Source: Nymphaea colorata (Eukaryota > Streptophyta > Magnoliopsida > Nymphaeales > Nymphaeaceae). From it: a stretch of 60,000 nucleotides of DNA. The translations under genes and the position numbers were made by a program. Shown here one piece after another: positions 35,273-47,369 of the stretch; the first letter of the stretch is position 1, and each line of letters begins with the position of its first letter. The DNA lies in the NCBI RefSeq assembly GCF_008831285.2, contig NC_045148.1, positions 5,458,001 to 5,518,000 of the forward strand, written 5' to 3'. The notes beneath the pieces are model-generated. The model ran no database searches and was not told the origin of the DNA. It saw only the letters and a program-made list of their open reading frames with translations.

Positions 35273-36122
35273 AAGTCTTCATTTTCAAAAACTTATACAA
35301 ATATATATACATGCACATAGAGAATATATATCTCATCCTATTTCAAAATCTTCCATCTAGTGATCTTTGAAGTTGCTTTCTCTGTCTCTCTCTCTCTTTG
35401 TTTTTGTAAAAATATTGCATCTCTTCTATTCCTCTAAACATTTTCTCATCATCTTTTATTTACCGACATCATCAAGGCCAAAAATCAAGTAATGACCCAA
35501 TATATGATTCTTGCTTGATGGTCTACAACTCAAATCCATTTGCAAAAATTTTTCTTCTTATACATGATGATCATCAAAACAAAAAACTTAGATGTATGTT
35601 ATGGTAGGAATAAATGATTTTCCTTTTCAATTATATAGGATCAATGCATTCATGCATTCACACTTACTTAATACCACTTATGATCACAAGCACATCTCCA
35701 AAAGAATTTAAGTAAGATGAGATGAAGCTCTAGCTAGGTTAGAGTAAAATATCAAACCTACTTAAAGTCTTAAGAGAATACTAAAGTGATTTCAAAATGA
35801 TTTCCGAAGCTTTCCAAGTGATATTTACAAAGACTTCTCAATTCTAGTTTTCCCCAAAATATTTCACATTCTCAAGTGAATATTTAAGGACCTCTTCAAA
35901 AGTTTGAAACATCAAAACTTTCAATATTTTTCTACATCGCATATAGAATGAAAAAGATTTTTATGCCAAAATGAAATGCATCAATGATAGACATAGCTCT
36001 TGGATTGATTAACCCCAGTAAAGGCGCTGAGAACGGTCAATCCTCGTACCGACAGACGAGTCCCTTTTTCTCTCACTTTTAAAACAAAACTAAATCCAAC
36101 CAAAATTTTGGGGATGCTAACA

Positions 36123-36847
36123 ATGTGCCATAATGTTTGTTTTCTTTCTTTCTTTTTTAGGTAACAAATTAGCATGAAATAAACTATGTGAAACTTTTTT
36201 TCTGAATAAAATGTATTTTCAGTGAGTAAATGGGGCAGCTACATTGAGGAGATTGGTCTATTGAGGTTCCAAATTGCTGTTCAATGATACTCGAACAAGA
36301 TAAGTTTGTCATTACTAAGAACCCTAAATTGAATTACCTTTTACCCAACAATGATTATGGTTTTGATGAATAATAGGTCATGAATGCTAAATTCACACAT
36401 GGATTAATGAAAAACGATGAATGAATCAAGGTTGTTTTGCAGGAATTTGAAAAAAACAGATTGTATCAATGTTTTATGTTGCTTTTACAACCAAATGTGT
36501 AACTTTTTGAAAGTCTTCTTTGTTCCATTACAGCAAGCACATTTTATGGGTCATTTTATTTCCTTTATTCATCATTATTTATGTTATCAGAACATTCTTT
36601 TAAAGCTCCAAGTTGATGTCATTGTTTTAGGAAAGCATAATTTATTTAAGTTTCTCTATCCCAACGTGGAGTTTTGATGGCAGGCTGTGAACAAAAGTTG
36701 CCAATATCATAGCATAACAAATTTCCTTTGAGAATTCCCAGAAATCCTCCAAATTCAAGTCACATTCAACTTCCTTATGGGAGATGTGTGGCATATCATG
36801 AACAAGGCATCCTTCAAGACCAAGCCAGATACTCCTTAATTACAACA
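36123..36847. other. No feature recognised
   Basis: AT-rich DNA between the gypsy 3' LTR and the large inverted repeat. The frame at 36417-36677 lacks recognisable domains. A G10 homopolymer run lies close to the next feature, at about 36926-36936. Confidence 0.4.
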
Positions 36848-38163
36848 CATTGGTAATTTTTCAAGGCCCGATAGTTAATTAGACAACTAAATTGATATGT
36901 ATAGCAATGGAGATGGAGAAAAAGGGGGGGGGGGGTTGCCCACATGAAAAGGGGAATCACCTTACCCAATTCACCATGCCTTGGGAGGGAGTGCTTCCTA
37001 TGTGAAGCACATTAGTGTTGCCTCTTTTGAAAGCGCACCACTCAGCCATCGAAGATTCTTCTTCTTACTTTCTCACTTGTCTCCCTCTTAATTTTGATTT
37101 CTGTTGGGTGAGAAGAGCTAGGGGATACCTCGTAAACACAGAGACAGGGGAGGTAAGTATTTTATGCCTGGAGAATCATAAATCAGTGCTTTGTTTCATT
37201 TGGCTGGCTTTATTCCTACTGGAACTGAAGTTATACGAATTTCTTGTTATGGTCAGAAACATGGGCCTTTTCCATGTTGATGAGGAAATTTTTGTTGGTG
37301 GTTTTAGATATTGTTTTCCTCTTTGTTTTCTTCTTTTTTGAAGGGTCAAGACACATGCTAAAAAGTTCCATTCTAATGGATGAATTTTGATTCTTGCATG
37401 TTGTTTCATTTTCCTATGGATGTTATAAAATTATTCTACCCAAACAAAAGCAAATCCAATGATCCAGTTAGTGAAAGTAACAGTTCACGATGATCAACAC
37501 TAATATCTCATAGTCTAAATGTAAAAGGTTTGCCTTTGCTTATTCGAACAGACTACAGCCCAAAGGTAATCCAAAGAAGCACTAAGTTTATAAATATCAG
37601 TAGCAAAATGTAACAACATGCAAGAATCAAACTTCAGCCATCAGAATGAAACTTTTTAGCATGTCTCCTGACCTTTCAAAAAAAAAAAAAAGAAGACTAA
37701 GAGGAAAACGAGAAGTAAAACTACCATTAAAAAATTTCTCATCAACATTGAAAACCCATGTTTTTTACCATAACAAGAAATACGTATAACTTCAGTTCCA
37801 GCAGGAATTAAGCTATCCAAATGAAACAAAACACTGATTTGTGATTCTCCAGGCATAAAATACTTACCTCCCCTGTTTTTGTGTTTACGAGGTATCCCCT
37901 AGCTCTTCTCACCCAACAGAAATCAAAATTAAGAGGGAGACAAGTGGGAAAGTAAGAAGAAGAATCTTTGATGGCTGAGTGGTGCGCTTTCAAAAGAGGC
38001 AACACTAATGTGCTTCACATAGGAAGCACTCCCTCCCAAGGCATGGTGAATTGGGTAAGGTGATTCCCCTTTTCATGTGGGCAACCATCTCTCTTGTACT
38101 GTTTGTATACATATGAATTTATCTGTCCAATTAACTTTCCAGCCTTGAAAAATTGCCATCGGA
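36848..38163. repeat. Large inverted repeat (about 560-base arms, 200-base loop)
   Basis: 36848-37410 and 37612-38163 are reverse complements with scattered mismatches and small indels, including a poly-G run only in the left arm. Transcription through it would give a long hairpin RNA. Each arm contains a matching frame (MLPLLKAHHSAIEDSSSYF in the left arm at 37015) and a good splice donor after it (GAG|GTAAGTATTT, at 37152 on the plus strand, mirrored in the right arm). I do not recognise the protein. The arms are similar enough to suggest a fairly recent inverted duplication or a MITE-like element; no target duplication was seen. Confidence 0.85.
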
Positions 38164-38549
38164 TTTGTGGGTTGGATTCTATAACACGATGGAGTTAAGT
38201 TACTGATTATATATGTTGTTTTTGGTACTTTTATTAAATAAATAACTACATTAATTTTTATAATTTTCTACAATTTGACCACAATAATATGGTTGGTTTG
38301 TCAAAAGGTAAATGAAAATATATCCATCAATTTTTATAATTTTCTGCAATTTAACAAAAATAATATAGTTGGTTTATCAAAAATAGATAGGACCGACCAG
38401 CCACTAATTGAATTATATAATATATATATATATATATACATATATAGCTAGAAACTTTTAATATTTGTCTGTATAAGTTTCAAATTTTCAAAATCTAAGG
38501 GGTTAGCATGGCTTCACACCACCACCGACCCACCCCTCCAAACACACCC

Positions 38550-38640
38550 ATATATATATGACTGAATGATGACTTTGGCTACCGAGAGTCACCCAACCAT
38601 CTAATCAGAATAGTCTATCAGAAGTGGATGGCAAGACCAA
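38550..38640. repeat. Dispersed 85-base repeat (inverted copy at 56255-56350)
   Basis: TATATATATGACTGAATGAT then GACTTTGGCTACCGAGAGTC and CCATCTAATC match, with changes, the reverse complement of 56255-56350. It probably belongs to a MITE family. Confidence 0.6.
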
Positions 38641-38662
38641 TCAGCAACAACTCTAGTCTTTC

Positions 38663-39840
38663 ATGCCATCAAGGTAATAACCCCTTCTACTATTCAAGAT
38701 GGGGTAATGGTTGATGATTGGGTTTGTGGTGTAAACAATTATTCTAAAAAATCAAATTGATAGAAAATATGATTAAGAGAATATGGAAAAGTCGTATGAC
38801 TTTGCCACTAATGGGACAGTGTGGATTTTGCTACTAGGAACAAGGGTAGTGATTTGATCACAAGCTTAGAGTGTGATAGTGGAGGGCCTTTGGCCTGTGT
38901 GTAGCTAGGAAAATTATTATTATATTAGTTCATGGAAATACCATGATTGGAATCATGGATTAATTGAGTTGAGCAGCTGGGACCTAGAAGCATAGGGCAA
39001 GCAGAATTGCTATTAGAAACAATAATGGTTGAAAAAGAGAAGGAGGTGGACAGTCTGGTCAAATGGCTGAGTTCCTCTTACCTTGTCCTGCAATTCATAA
39101 CTGTTCAACTCAGCTAATCCACAATTCTAATCATGGTATTTCCATGAACAATTGTATCATTTCCCCAACTACATACAAGCTTCCCTTTCCAATAAAAAAG
39201 TTATCAAAATAAAGACAAGATGAGTCGTAGTGGGGGAAGCTACCTATCATGCAATGAAAATTAAGATGAATGGTTGTCATCTATCACCGGCATGATCATT
39301 GTGTTGCCTCCCTTCTGGTAAGAAAAATGAAAAGAGACACACAACCCTTAAGAAAATGATACCATTTATGCCAAAGTGCTCTCCCTTTTATGTCTTGCAT
39401 TTATTAGGATCCACCTATCACTCCCTTTGTATCACATGACTCTGTATCCTCAATGCTGCAAGCTACTAATATGTAGCATCAAATCATAGATTCCATTAGT
39501 CAATGAAATGGCATCAAGCATCCTTTCATTAGAGATTAGGATAATTCTTACTATCACTGGTAGGCCAGTTGGGCCATGAGCATGGTGGGAGTGGGATTTC
39601 CAGAAAGCCAGCCTAGGTTGGAACTCCATTATCCCACTTAAACTTATAAGCATTACCATTACTTCTAGGAGTGAAATCTACATTGTCCCACTAGTGACCA
39701 ATTTGTGTAGCTAGTCCATTATTTTCTGAATCATCCTTCTATTAGTTTGATACTACGATGGCGTCTTTTTACACCATAAACTCAATCATCATCATCATCC
39801 CATCCTGAATAAGTGAAGGGGTTATTACCTTGATGGCAAG
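38663..39840. repeat. Inverted-repeat element (MITE-like)
   Basis: The outer arms GCCATCAAGGTAATAACCCC (38665) and its complement (ending 39836) are nearly perfect. Inner arms at 38880-38990 and 39099-39190 share TTCATGGAAATACCATGATT. The right half has about 400 extra bases (39200-39640). No coding potential was recognised. Confidence 0.75.
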
Positions 39841-41094
39841 AACAAACTATGAAATTCTTCCAATTGTTGCATATTGAACTTGGTTGCTTGCTCTTCCCTA
39901 AATTACCTCAAATTTTCCAACAACAACAACGACATGTTGCTGCTCTAGGGCCAATAAAAGCTTGGGATCAACATCATCCATTCTAGTCCCAATTGGTTTC
40001 ATGAATGTAGATGTCAAGATTATGTAAGGAAATGTCAAGTTGGAGGCCATTCATTTTTGCCTAGAATCATTTCTTCATTAGAGAATGCTTCCTCCCCAAC
40101 AAAATCATTCCATTGAATGATGTTTTCATTCCTCATTTAGCTTCATGAGCAAAACATTCTTTATATGAAGATTCACATCCATTAGGCACATATGATGTAT
40201 CTTTAGATTGGAAACTAAATTCTAGTGGAACAAAAGTATCCCAAAGAAATATCAAAAGAGAATAAATATGCATGCTTGCAATCACAACTAAAGTAATGTA
40301 TATCATAATGGTGCATGTTTCAAATGTGTATTTGATGAAACATTGAAAAGAAAATGAAATAACAAAATAAACAGAAGTAATAGAATAATTTAAAAAGAAT
40401 GTCACAAGTCTCAAGACACCTAGTCAAAGACCTTCCTAGTAGTTGATTATTGGGAGAAAAAGAAATTTTTTAAGAAAGAAAGCCCCACATAGACATGCAA
40501 CCATGTAATTAAGATCATACAGTTTAAAAGAAATCACACTATATACAAAATGACCATCCTCAAATATGAATTGCTTAACATAAAGCAAAAGGAATGACAC
40601 ATCCCTTGTGCTAATGATTGAAAGACACAACATCAACTATTGTATGAAGAACCTGGTCGCCTCTAGATGACCATGACTGCATTCTAGTGTCAAGGCTTTC
40701 CATCGACCATCATGAAACTAAATGGATCAATCAGCAGCTTCAGATGCACAACTGATGAGTGGCCATGGAAAATGATTACATATGTAGCATTCTTTTCATG
40801 ACCTTGGTAGTGGATAGCATTGGTGGCCAGTGGCAGAGGAATCCTTTTGTAAATTTGAGGTTTTCATTGATAGCAGCAATATGCATACAGTTTGTCGAAC
40901 TAAGTTTGTTACTTGATCCTTAATGATTTTTATGAAACCACATCAAAAGCACCAGGTTCTTGCCTATAGCTGCCCCAAAAAGCTAGGGTTTCCTCACTCC
41001 TTTTCTTTTACTCATGATCCATAAGAACTGAAAGAATGGTGGAAAGTGAGAAATATATAGTGAGATGAAAGTGTTACACATAGGCATCAGATTA
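39841..41094. other. No gene recognised
   Basis: AT-rich DNA with only short frames lacking domains. A CAACAACAACGAC short repeat occurs near 39921. Confidence 0.45.
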
Positions 41095-42190
41095 TATCTA
41101 TTATTTCTATGTTTTGCTAATGGATTTATATGTTTGAAAATTTTCACGAAACTAGAAAGAGCTCCTACTGGCCATATCATTATCATTAGTTTCCTTCTTT
41201 TTCATCTTCAAATCTGCATCACCATTTTCTTATGGAATGACCTTTCTATTCTTAGCTCATTCATATCACAAAAGGTTTTGCTATCAAATTTTGAGATATG
41301 TTTCATCTCATTGAAAATACATAATGTCTTCTCTCCTTGTTAAGGATGAATATTGGAAGCTGTTCGAAAGAAAATTTTGTAGTCGACATCTCCATTTTAT
41401 CTTCTATGGCAGAATGAATTTAATATGTTCCCCAAAAGCAAGTGCAAGACATACATGATAAAGGCATGACAATAAACTTATTAGTTAAAATATTTTTGTA
41501 GTGAATACGTCAACCAGAGCATTTACATATAATATTTAATTACTAATCTGGGATATAGGAGAATCTTGATAAAAGTAGAAATAGTTTCTACTGTTTCAAT
41601 TGCAGTCATTACTTTCCTTATTTTTCATATTCAAATCCATACCTTCCATTTTTTGTACCGTTTTTCTATCTTTAGCGTTCAAATCATTAAAAGATTAGTT
41701 GCCATCATTAGAATTTTAATTGTACTTACTTAAACGATATCATATGTGCTTTTCTTGATGAGGATCAATATTGCAAGTTGTTGTAAAGAGATTGTTGCAG
41801 TTACTAGCACTATGAATGTTAGCATGCATGCTCCTCAAATCAAAACCAGAACATCCAGAATAATGGTTACATGATGAGTTTATTAACTAAAAGATGACAA
41901 TCAACATACCCTTTATTTCAAAAATGTACAAATGAATTTCAACTTGGAGAACTTTCACAAAAGAGGAAAGAGCATTTGCTGGCTCAAATAATTATCAACC
42001 TGCTTCCTTCGTTTCATTATCAAATACACACCTACTTTTCTTGCACAATGACATTTCAAGATTTATGTAAGCTTAGTGGAAGACATCATATCTTCCTAGT
42101 GTAAACTATTGTAACATGCTCGCTCTAATCAAGCTTGGGTCACCCATGGCATACATTGGAAATAAAGTTTATTAGCCAAAAAGTGAAGAT
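41095..42190. repeat. Three diverged tandem units of about 300-400 bases
   Basis: Landmarks recur in order: TTTCCTT(C/A)TTTTTCAT with CAAATC, then a GAT(G/C)AATATTG(G/C)AAG(C/T)TGTT stretch, then AATAAA(C/G)TTATTAGTTAAA (near 41470, 41876 and 42166). The units are old and have many indels. No coding potential was recognised. Confidence 0.5.
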
Positions 42191-42908
42191 TGCTTTGTGT
42201 GTGTGTATGATCTTCTAGATTTGCTTGTTGCTAAAAAAATTAACTACATTGGCATAGTGATGACTTACGATGTAATGATAGTCTATAGTGGCTTTAAATT
42301 TGTGGTCCTTTTAGTGATGAATGCTTAAATTTTAACCATCCAACAACTACCAAAAAACACACATTTTAACATTTTAAATATGTGGTGACAGGTTATGGTG
42401 GCATTGACTTTTTTATATTTATTGGTTTTTAGAGTATGAGCATCCCACCTTTGAGAACTAATTATGTACTAATCTCAATAATGAGGTTAAATAAATTTAT
42501 ATTAGGAGATTGACTCAAATGGGAACTATGAATCCATAAAGCAATCTATTATTTGACTTTTGATATATCACTTTACATGTGTTTATTCTCAAACAACCCA
42601 ATCATATTAAGGTAATCATTGTTATTAGGAAAACAAATTTTCATATTTATTAGCTTGTATATATAAACAAAAAAATATGCATTGTTTATGAGACATTTTG
42701 TTATTGTTGTTGGTGATTTAATGCTGTCATGTATCATTTTTTACCTTATTGACAAATTTTAATGGTATATGTATTTTACATAGTAATCATACTTTTTGTG
42801 CATTTATGCAATTAATATCTCACCTTTTCTGCCATTTTATTAAATTCATATTAGTACTTGTGCTTCCATATTTCAAGTCAAATTCTTAATATTATTAACT
42901 ATAGTTTA
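42191..42908. other. No feature recognised
   Basis: AT-rich intergenic DNA left of the minus-strand copia element. Confidence 0.45.
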
Positions 42909-43031
42909 TGTTGTAGCAGACCACTTTTGGATAGAGAAACATTTGTAACCTTTGTGTCATAGCATTTGTAACCTTTGTGATTTATGGAATAACCGATAGA
43001 GATACATATAATTGTTTAAGCTGCCAGTTTA

Positions 43032-43960
43032 TCACGTGTAGGTCCAAGAATTTGGAAAAAAGATGTGCATCCAAGGTCCAAGAATGTGGACAAAAGATGT
43101 GCATCCAAACACTTCGGTCATGATTGAAAACAATGGTTGAAGTGGGTACACGTGTTTGATGGGAACATAGCTGTCGATGGAAGATAATGGTAAGCAGTTG
43201 GTCAAGTAACAAACAATGAGGATGGTATCTCTAGAAAAATATGCAAATAAATGAGTATAAAACATTACAAAATGACCAAAAGTTGGGAATGGTTTCGCTC
43301 AGAAACTTTAGTTTGCTACGAGGTATGAGTCATGTAAATTGAGGAGAAATGTCATTGTCAAAGTAAAATTTCATTAAGGTAGATGCTTTGAACTTAAGAG
43401 CATTACCAGTCTAAATTCCCTTAAGAAGAATCTCAAACTTAGTTTTAATAATAAGATTCTTGAGAGTACATATGACTTCAGTCCTTTCTTTTAAGATAAA
43501 AACTCAAGTGGCATGAGAATAGTCATCAACAATGGTAATGAGATATTGAAATTTAAACCTACTAGCAACTTTGCTAGGATCCCACACATCAACTTGAAAA
43601 AGATCAAATAACCCACAACTGGATGGACTAAGACTCATTGAATAAATGCTATAGGTGTGGTTGCCAAGCTAATAGGCTTTATATTAGAATGTTTGTGGCA
43701 CTAATAGTTGAGGAAGTACGTGATGGAGCTTAGATAGAGATGGATGACCCAGTCTAAATGCTACTAGGAGAAGGATAGTGATGAAGTAGATGAGGTTGCA
43801 ATACCCATAGAATCAGACATGATGTAGAAGTCCCTTGCTCATAACCTCCACCAATTCTCTTCCTAGTTTCTATGTTGTGAAATGAATATAAACTAGGGTC
43901 AAATATATCACGTCAATGTATGTTATTAGTCAATTGTTTGATTGATAAATGATTGGTGGT
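43032..43960 (-). pseudogene. Copia integrase, decayed
   Basis: Starting at about 43740 and running down, the GAG-pre-integrase part reads RLGHPSLSKLHHVLPQLLVP. The integrase core follows: LFDLFQVDVWDPSKVASRF, LITIVDDYSHAT, VFILKERTEV. Further on come a degenerate DNA-proximal catalytic stretch (TGNALKFKAST where relatives have SDN-EF) and the copia-specific end DTILIVCYLTNCLPLSSIDS with PLFSIMTEVFGCTSFVHI (43265-43032). The zinc-binding Cys pair is lost. Multiple stops (several TAG/TAA/TGA) and frame changes. RT does not follow: the frame meets the 42909 LTR-like sequence. Confidence 0.85.
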
Positions 43961-44175
43961 TATAACACATTAGGAATTGACATAGAATGATAAATTTTAA
44001 TGTCTCCATAGCCCATAATAGCAAACCATTGTCCATATGCAAGTTTCACATAATGAGCTTGAGGTACTGTGTGGAGCAAAGTAAACAAGGAAGGTCTACT
44101 GTAGAAGTGTGTTGATGCCCCTGAATCAATAGTCCAAGTAGTACTTGTATCATGTGAGGCAGTACTGGCAATCAA
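43960..44175 (-). pseudogene. Copia aspartic protease segment
   Basis: TTWTIDSGASTHFYSRPSLF carries the intact copia protease active-site triad DSG in WTIDSGASTH, followed by a core with AYGQ and GYGDIKI. It joins gag (44172-44729) with a one-frame change at the overlap and leads into the GAG-pre-integrase region. Confidence 0.9.
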
Positions 44176-45007
44176 AGCACTATTGTGTGAGTGGATTTGT
44201 GGGCTTTGAATTGCTCATATTGTGACGTGATAACACTCACTATCACTATCTCTTGTTGTGAGGAGGGAGACCCCTCTACCACTAAGGTGGTTGCTTGAAC
44301 TAATCCCATAGGAAAGTACAAAGAACTCTTGCTCTGGTTAGCTACAGTACCTTTGCCTTGGGAGGTAGTGGAAAGATAACCATGTTTATCCCAACATCTA
44401 TCTTCTAGGTGCCCTAATTTTTTACAATAGGTGACTTGAATATCCCACAACCTTCTCTTGACCCACTGCATGTGCGCTCCCCTAGAAAAACTCACCTCTT
44501 GACCTTGTGAAGCCACCAAGATAGAGACATTAGTATCAATGTTAGAGTAGCAAATGGTCATAACAAGATGGTTGAGTCTGTTGTTAGCCTCAGCTAGGTC
44601 AGGGATTTCAGCTCTAGTCAACATTTGTGCCTTAGCTACTACATACTCTAGAGAGAGTCCAAATAGAAACTTTTCCACTATGGACTGCTCAACATGTGTT
44701 TTATAACATGTAGGGCATGGGGGACACAAAACTTTCAGCCATTTGTAGGCTAATTCAAGTGATGCAAAGTACTAAGCAAGGTCATGATCACTCTGTTGTG
44801 TCTTAAGCAACTCCTCTTCAACCTACAAGACCTTTCTAACATTTTGTCATGAGAATAAGTTTTAAAAAATCCCATATATGTTTACCAGAGGTATAGTATG
44901 AAATAGTAGAGGTAATATGCAACTGCACACTATTCGTAATCCATGAAAGATATCTACCTTTCACTTTGTATGTTTTCTACTCTTCACTATTGGCTCATTT
45001 TCTTCAA
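44172..45007 (-). pseudogene. Copia gag, central and C-terminal part
   Basis: From the insertion site: NSEE, a TAG, KTYKVKGRYLSWITNSVQLH, TSGKHIWDFLKL, then (after frame changes) KWLKVLCPPCPTCYKTHVEQ and KFLFGLSLEYVVAKAQMLT. The zinc knuckle reads VTYCKKLGHLEDRCWDKHG: the first Cys of the CX2CX4HX4C box is Val, the rest is present. The 5' continuation of the protein is found beyond the solo LTR at 49193-49399. Confidence 0.85.
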
Positions 45008-46368
45008 TGTGTTTACACCCCAAAATTTTCCATTCATCCACAGAAGAGAATGAAGAATTTCACACAATTGATTGTAAAAATGTTCAATTTCAAACTGAAT
45101 TTTGAACCCAAACTCAATTTAGAGTCTAATCATGAATTTAACTTGTAGCATAAATCCCAATGTAGGGCTTGCAACTCAAATCCATTTGTAATTGTCATTT
45201 GGAATCCAATCTAGTTTATGAATGCAAAAGTGGATGCAACTAGACTCTAAAATGTCATGTGGGACCCATGTCTAGGCATCACATGGTCTGCGTGGCTGAG
45301 GCTTGCCCAAAGGTGCTGCCAAACCTAGCAGGCTAAGTCAAACTTGAATCCACTAAGCTCAGTCAAGATAGATAAAACCTAACAATCAATCTAGTCATGG
45401 ATCAAAATAGTCATTAACTAAGCCTACATAGCTTTGACTAAGCATAGTTGAAGCACAATTCAAATTGAACTTAGCGAAAACATGATTCAATGTTGTCTAA
45501 GTGTCAAAATCATCAAACTTTGTCGAATTCAGACCAAGTCGAAATATGAATTGGACGTTCACCATGGTCAAATCATCCAGTCAATTCAATTTTAGGACAA
45601 AAATGTCATTCTCAATCAAGCTCAATCTATAAGACCATAATTTGGGGTTTTAAGCGGATCAATTACATATTTGAACTCATAAGCCATATGAGTCAAATAT
45701 ACAATTGTACAATTTCAATAGGGATTTGTCCAAGTCAAACCTGTACTAATAAAATTTTGGATGAAAATGTCATTTACAATTCAATTAGCACCATGAATTT
45801 TAAAAGTTAAATTGAAGCATTTAATTTATAGATTGGGAAGTCTATAATTCAATGGAATTTAAATTTAGGTCATGAGGTCAAAGCTTAGTAGACCCAAGTC
45901 AAACTCAAGCACACACAATAGAGAGAGTATTCAAAGTCAAAGTCAAAGGCCTTTCTTGTCAAAGTTTGAATTATAATTGAATTTAGGTTTAAAACCCAAA
46001 GTTTTGAGTTAAAATCACAATTGGGCTTGGTCAAAGTCACCTTGGACTTGACCTAGCTCAAACCCACCCAGCTCATATGTGTGGGCTAGGTGAGGCCATT
46101 CTTGAAATTAAAAATGATAGTCTTTCTTGGGAATTATCATGGGTAATGTGGCAGCCACATCACCCTAGCAATGTTGGCCACCTTTCCACCTAAGTGACCA
46201 ACCATTGGCCGGTCTATGCCATTTCATAAGGATGCCACACGAACAGAATGTCTCCCAAGGGGGAGTTTTTCAAAAATTTTTGAAAAAAAAAATAAGGAGA
46301 GGGTGCAACCCACTCTTGCTTATCCATTCTAGGCAAAAACTTTCCCAATAAAAAGAGGAAAAAAATTC

Positions 46369-46415
46369 TATATAAACCTCCCCTTGAGGCCCGAGGGGGG
46401 GAATTTCTATATAAA
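46369..46415 (+). promoter_or_regulatory. Duplicated TATA box in solo LTR
   Basis: TATATAAACCTCC occurs at 46369 and again at 46408, 39 bases apart, each after an A/T-rich run. A CT-rich and GAAGAAGAGAAGGAG leader follows. This is the likely core promoter of the LTR. Confidence 0.6.
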
Positions 46416-47320
46416 CCTCCCTCTCTTTTCCTTAAGTTGCAGCCGAGAAGAAGAAGAGAAGGAGATGTAGAGCTGCCATCATCCAAGCTTTCCCTCTCTC
46501 ACTTTCTCCTATTTCTTTGCTTCTAGATTTGCTAAGCTAGGGTACTTCATCGGATTCTTGCTTAGGATTTCTAGTACAAGAAAAGTCATCTCTAATCCAA
46601 CATTTTCAGCAAGAAGACCTTTTTCTAGCCTTGCTATGCTCAAGTCCAAGCTTGGATTCTTGCTTAAGATTGCTTGATTAAGAGGGCAAGCAAAGCGAAA
46701 CTCCAAACACCAAGAACGACCACATGGTAGGGGTGATTCTAGCTTGTTCTTTATTTATTTTTGGCTTATTTCCATTTATTTTCATGTTCAATATTTGTGG
46801 GAGGGTTTCATTTTCAATATTATTCATAGCTGGGAATAATGTCTAGCTAGAGTGAGCTACAACCAAATGTATATTTTAATACATTCTTCATGCATGGATC
46901 AGATTTTCTAAAAGAAAACCCATGAATCTATCTTCTAAAAAGGCCCCAAGGCCACACTTTCTAAAATAGCTTGCCTAAATCCATTTTCAACTCTCCACCA
47001 TGAAAGGATCCCACAGTGAGAGAGTGATTTATAATCACTGCAATATATAATCTAATTTCCTATTAGGGATGGATGAATTCTCATGAATGTGATCCAGCCT
47101 TACGTGGCAAAAATCATAGAGAAAACTTGCTTGAGCATTCTCTTAATTTATTTCATCTTAAGCCATTTTGATCCACACATTCATGATCTAATCGATTAAG
47201 GGTGGTGGTGAAGATTAAAAACCTGTTTTCACTCTTCCCACGTAAAAAACTGAGTCATGAATCATCATAGTTTGTGTGCTATGAGGTCCCTTATCAACAT
47301 TTTCATTTTAAGAAGTGAAA

Positions 47321-47322
<2 letters not shown>

Positions 47323-47363
<41 letters not shown>
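47323..47363. repeat. (AT)n microsatellite
   Basis: About twenty AT units within the solo LTR. Confidence 0.95.

Positions 47364-47369
<6 letters not shown>

Larger units (their letters stand above)
17930..36122 (+). mobile_element. Tat/Ogre-like Ty3/gypsy retrotransposon, decayed, with nested insertions
   Basis: Read in order: a segment at 17930-19368 homologous to the end of the LTR at 31531-36122; an extra ORF upstream of gag (20077-21264); gag (21426-21584 plus 25906-27600); protease (27777-28150); RT and RNase H-like region (28914-30278); a second RNase H domain (30310-30600); an integrase tail (30622-30930); a 3' minisatellite; a purine tract; and the long 3' LTR. An ORF before gag and two RNase H regions fit the Tat/Ogre lineage. 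Two DNA transposons are nested inside (21585-25905 and 32489-34039). Every frame carries stops, so it is inactive. That the left LTR fragment belongs to this element is inference from position and homology. Confidence 0.7.
31531..36122 (+). repeat. Gypsy 3' LTR (about 3 kb without its insertion)
   Basis: The right end is AAAATTTTGGGGATGCTAACA at 36102-36122. Its reverse complement, TGTTAGCATCCCC, resembles the start of the solo LTR at 45010 (TGTTTACACCCCAAAATTTT) and, more weakly, the start here (CACCCCAAATTTT from 31541). It holds a 1.55 kb transposon (32489-34039), a 176-base tandem array, AT repeats and the conserved 3'-end motif at about 36009-36080. The sequence at 31960-32160 is unusually GC- and CpG-rich. 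Confidence 0.75.

Noticed and set aside
35056-35274. Frames rich in alternating Tyr and Ile
   Set aside because: Translations of duplicated (AT)n tracts in the LTR.
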